From JAICTV01 sp035634055 (GTDB lineage Bacteria; Planctomycetota; Phycisphaerae; Tepidisphaerales; Tepidisphaeraceae), in the NCBI GenBank assembly GCA_035634055.1, contig DASQDR010000056.1:1-31584 (forward strand): a stretch of 31,584 bases of DNA, in the 5' to 3' direction. Below, in pieces: positions 31,426 to 31,584 of this stretch. Numbering within the stretch: the stretch's first letter is position 1; the number at the start of each line of letters is the position of its first letter. A program made the position numbers and the translations under genes. Under the pieces are notes generated by a model. The model was given only the letters and a program-made list of their open reading frames with translations, ran no database searches and had not been told where the DNA came from.

Positions 31426-31584
31426 TGCACTCCTCGACCTCCGCCTGCATCGCCCGCAGCAGGCGCGCTGGCGGCGTCTCGCCTTCGAGCTCGTCGGCCG
31501 CGATCGGCATCCACTGGCCGGGGATCAAGATCTGCGAGCGGACGAAGCGGTCGATGGCGGACTGCACCGCGCCCCCAGCGGGCG
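31412..31584 (-). CDS. C-terminal end of an unidentified leftward gene (partial)
   Basis: The minus strand is open from the window edge to a TGA at 31414-31412 and reads AVQSAIDRFVRSQILIPGQW, then MPIAADELEGETPPARLLRA and MQAEVEECNQTI. The mixed, non-repetitive composition, the amphipathic Glu-rich end and its stop 12 bases from the accC stop support a real gene. The product is not recognised and its 5' end lies outside the window. Confidence 0.55.
   Translation of the reverse strand, partial: PAGGAVQSAIDRFVRSQILIPGQWMPIAADELEGETPPARLLRAMQAEVEECNQTI

Overview
The window most likely comes from a high-GC Planctomycetota genome, probably class Phycisphaerae. This rests on two secreted proteins with the planctomycete LEPR-XLL N-terminal signature, a PEP-CTERM protein, a dockerin-like C-terminus, three small membrane proteins ending in the CxxCxYDLRGxPxxCPECG zinc ribbon typical of planctomycetes, and tails of REP-like short repeats. 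No rRNA or tRNA gene and no CRISPR array was seen.

Layout. Positions 1-600 hold the first codons of a leftward gene and then repeat-laden non-coding DNA. From 754 to 6651 (+) lie a giant surface protein (LEPR-XLL, FN3, PKD, beta-helix, lectin-like, dockerin) and a HAF-repeat PEP-CTERM protein. A 21-bp tandem array (6663-6935) follows. From 25.46 kb down to 7.08 kb everything is on the minus strand. A full-length LEPR-XLL / ELWxxDGT / FN3 surface protein (21574-25461) with a membrane partner is followed by at least five further units. Each unit is a C-terminal tail of a surface protein followed at once by a small membrane protein whose start overlaps or abuts the tail's stop. The tails share N-proximal modules with each other and with the full-length gene, lack an N-terminal signature and usually any credible ribosome binding site, and end in different domains: three HExGH metallopeptidase-like tails, one DUF6973-like tail, one Ig-like tail. 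A second 21-bp array (26013-26285) lies beyond the far end. From 26659 to 31399 (+) there is a housekeeping cluster: M24 aminopeptidase, biotin carboxyl carrier protein (accB), a DUF1569-type protein, a four-helix-bundle protein in a small inverted-repeat element, and biotin carboxylase (accC). A leftward gene end closes the window.

Main hypothesis. The 7.1-25.5 kb block looks like a planctomycete counterpart of a polymorphic effector locus: one expressed surface protein plus a reservoir of orphan tail-and-partner cassettes that could be swapped in by recombination at shared modules. The visible support is a 95-bp seam with one mismatch between the full-length gene and the second large ORF, a roughly 390-bp shared module between two other cassettes, a GC drop at the module-to-tail junction, and translationally coupled partners. 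Toxicity or immunity is not shown by sequence. A variable surface protease or adhesin repertoire is equally compatible.
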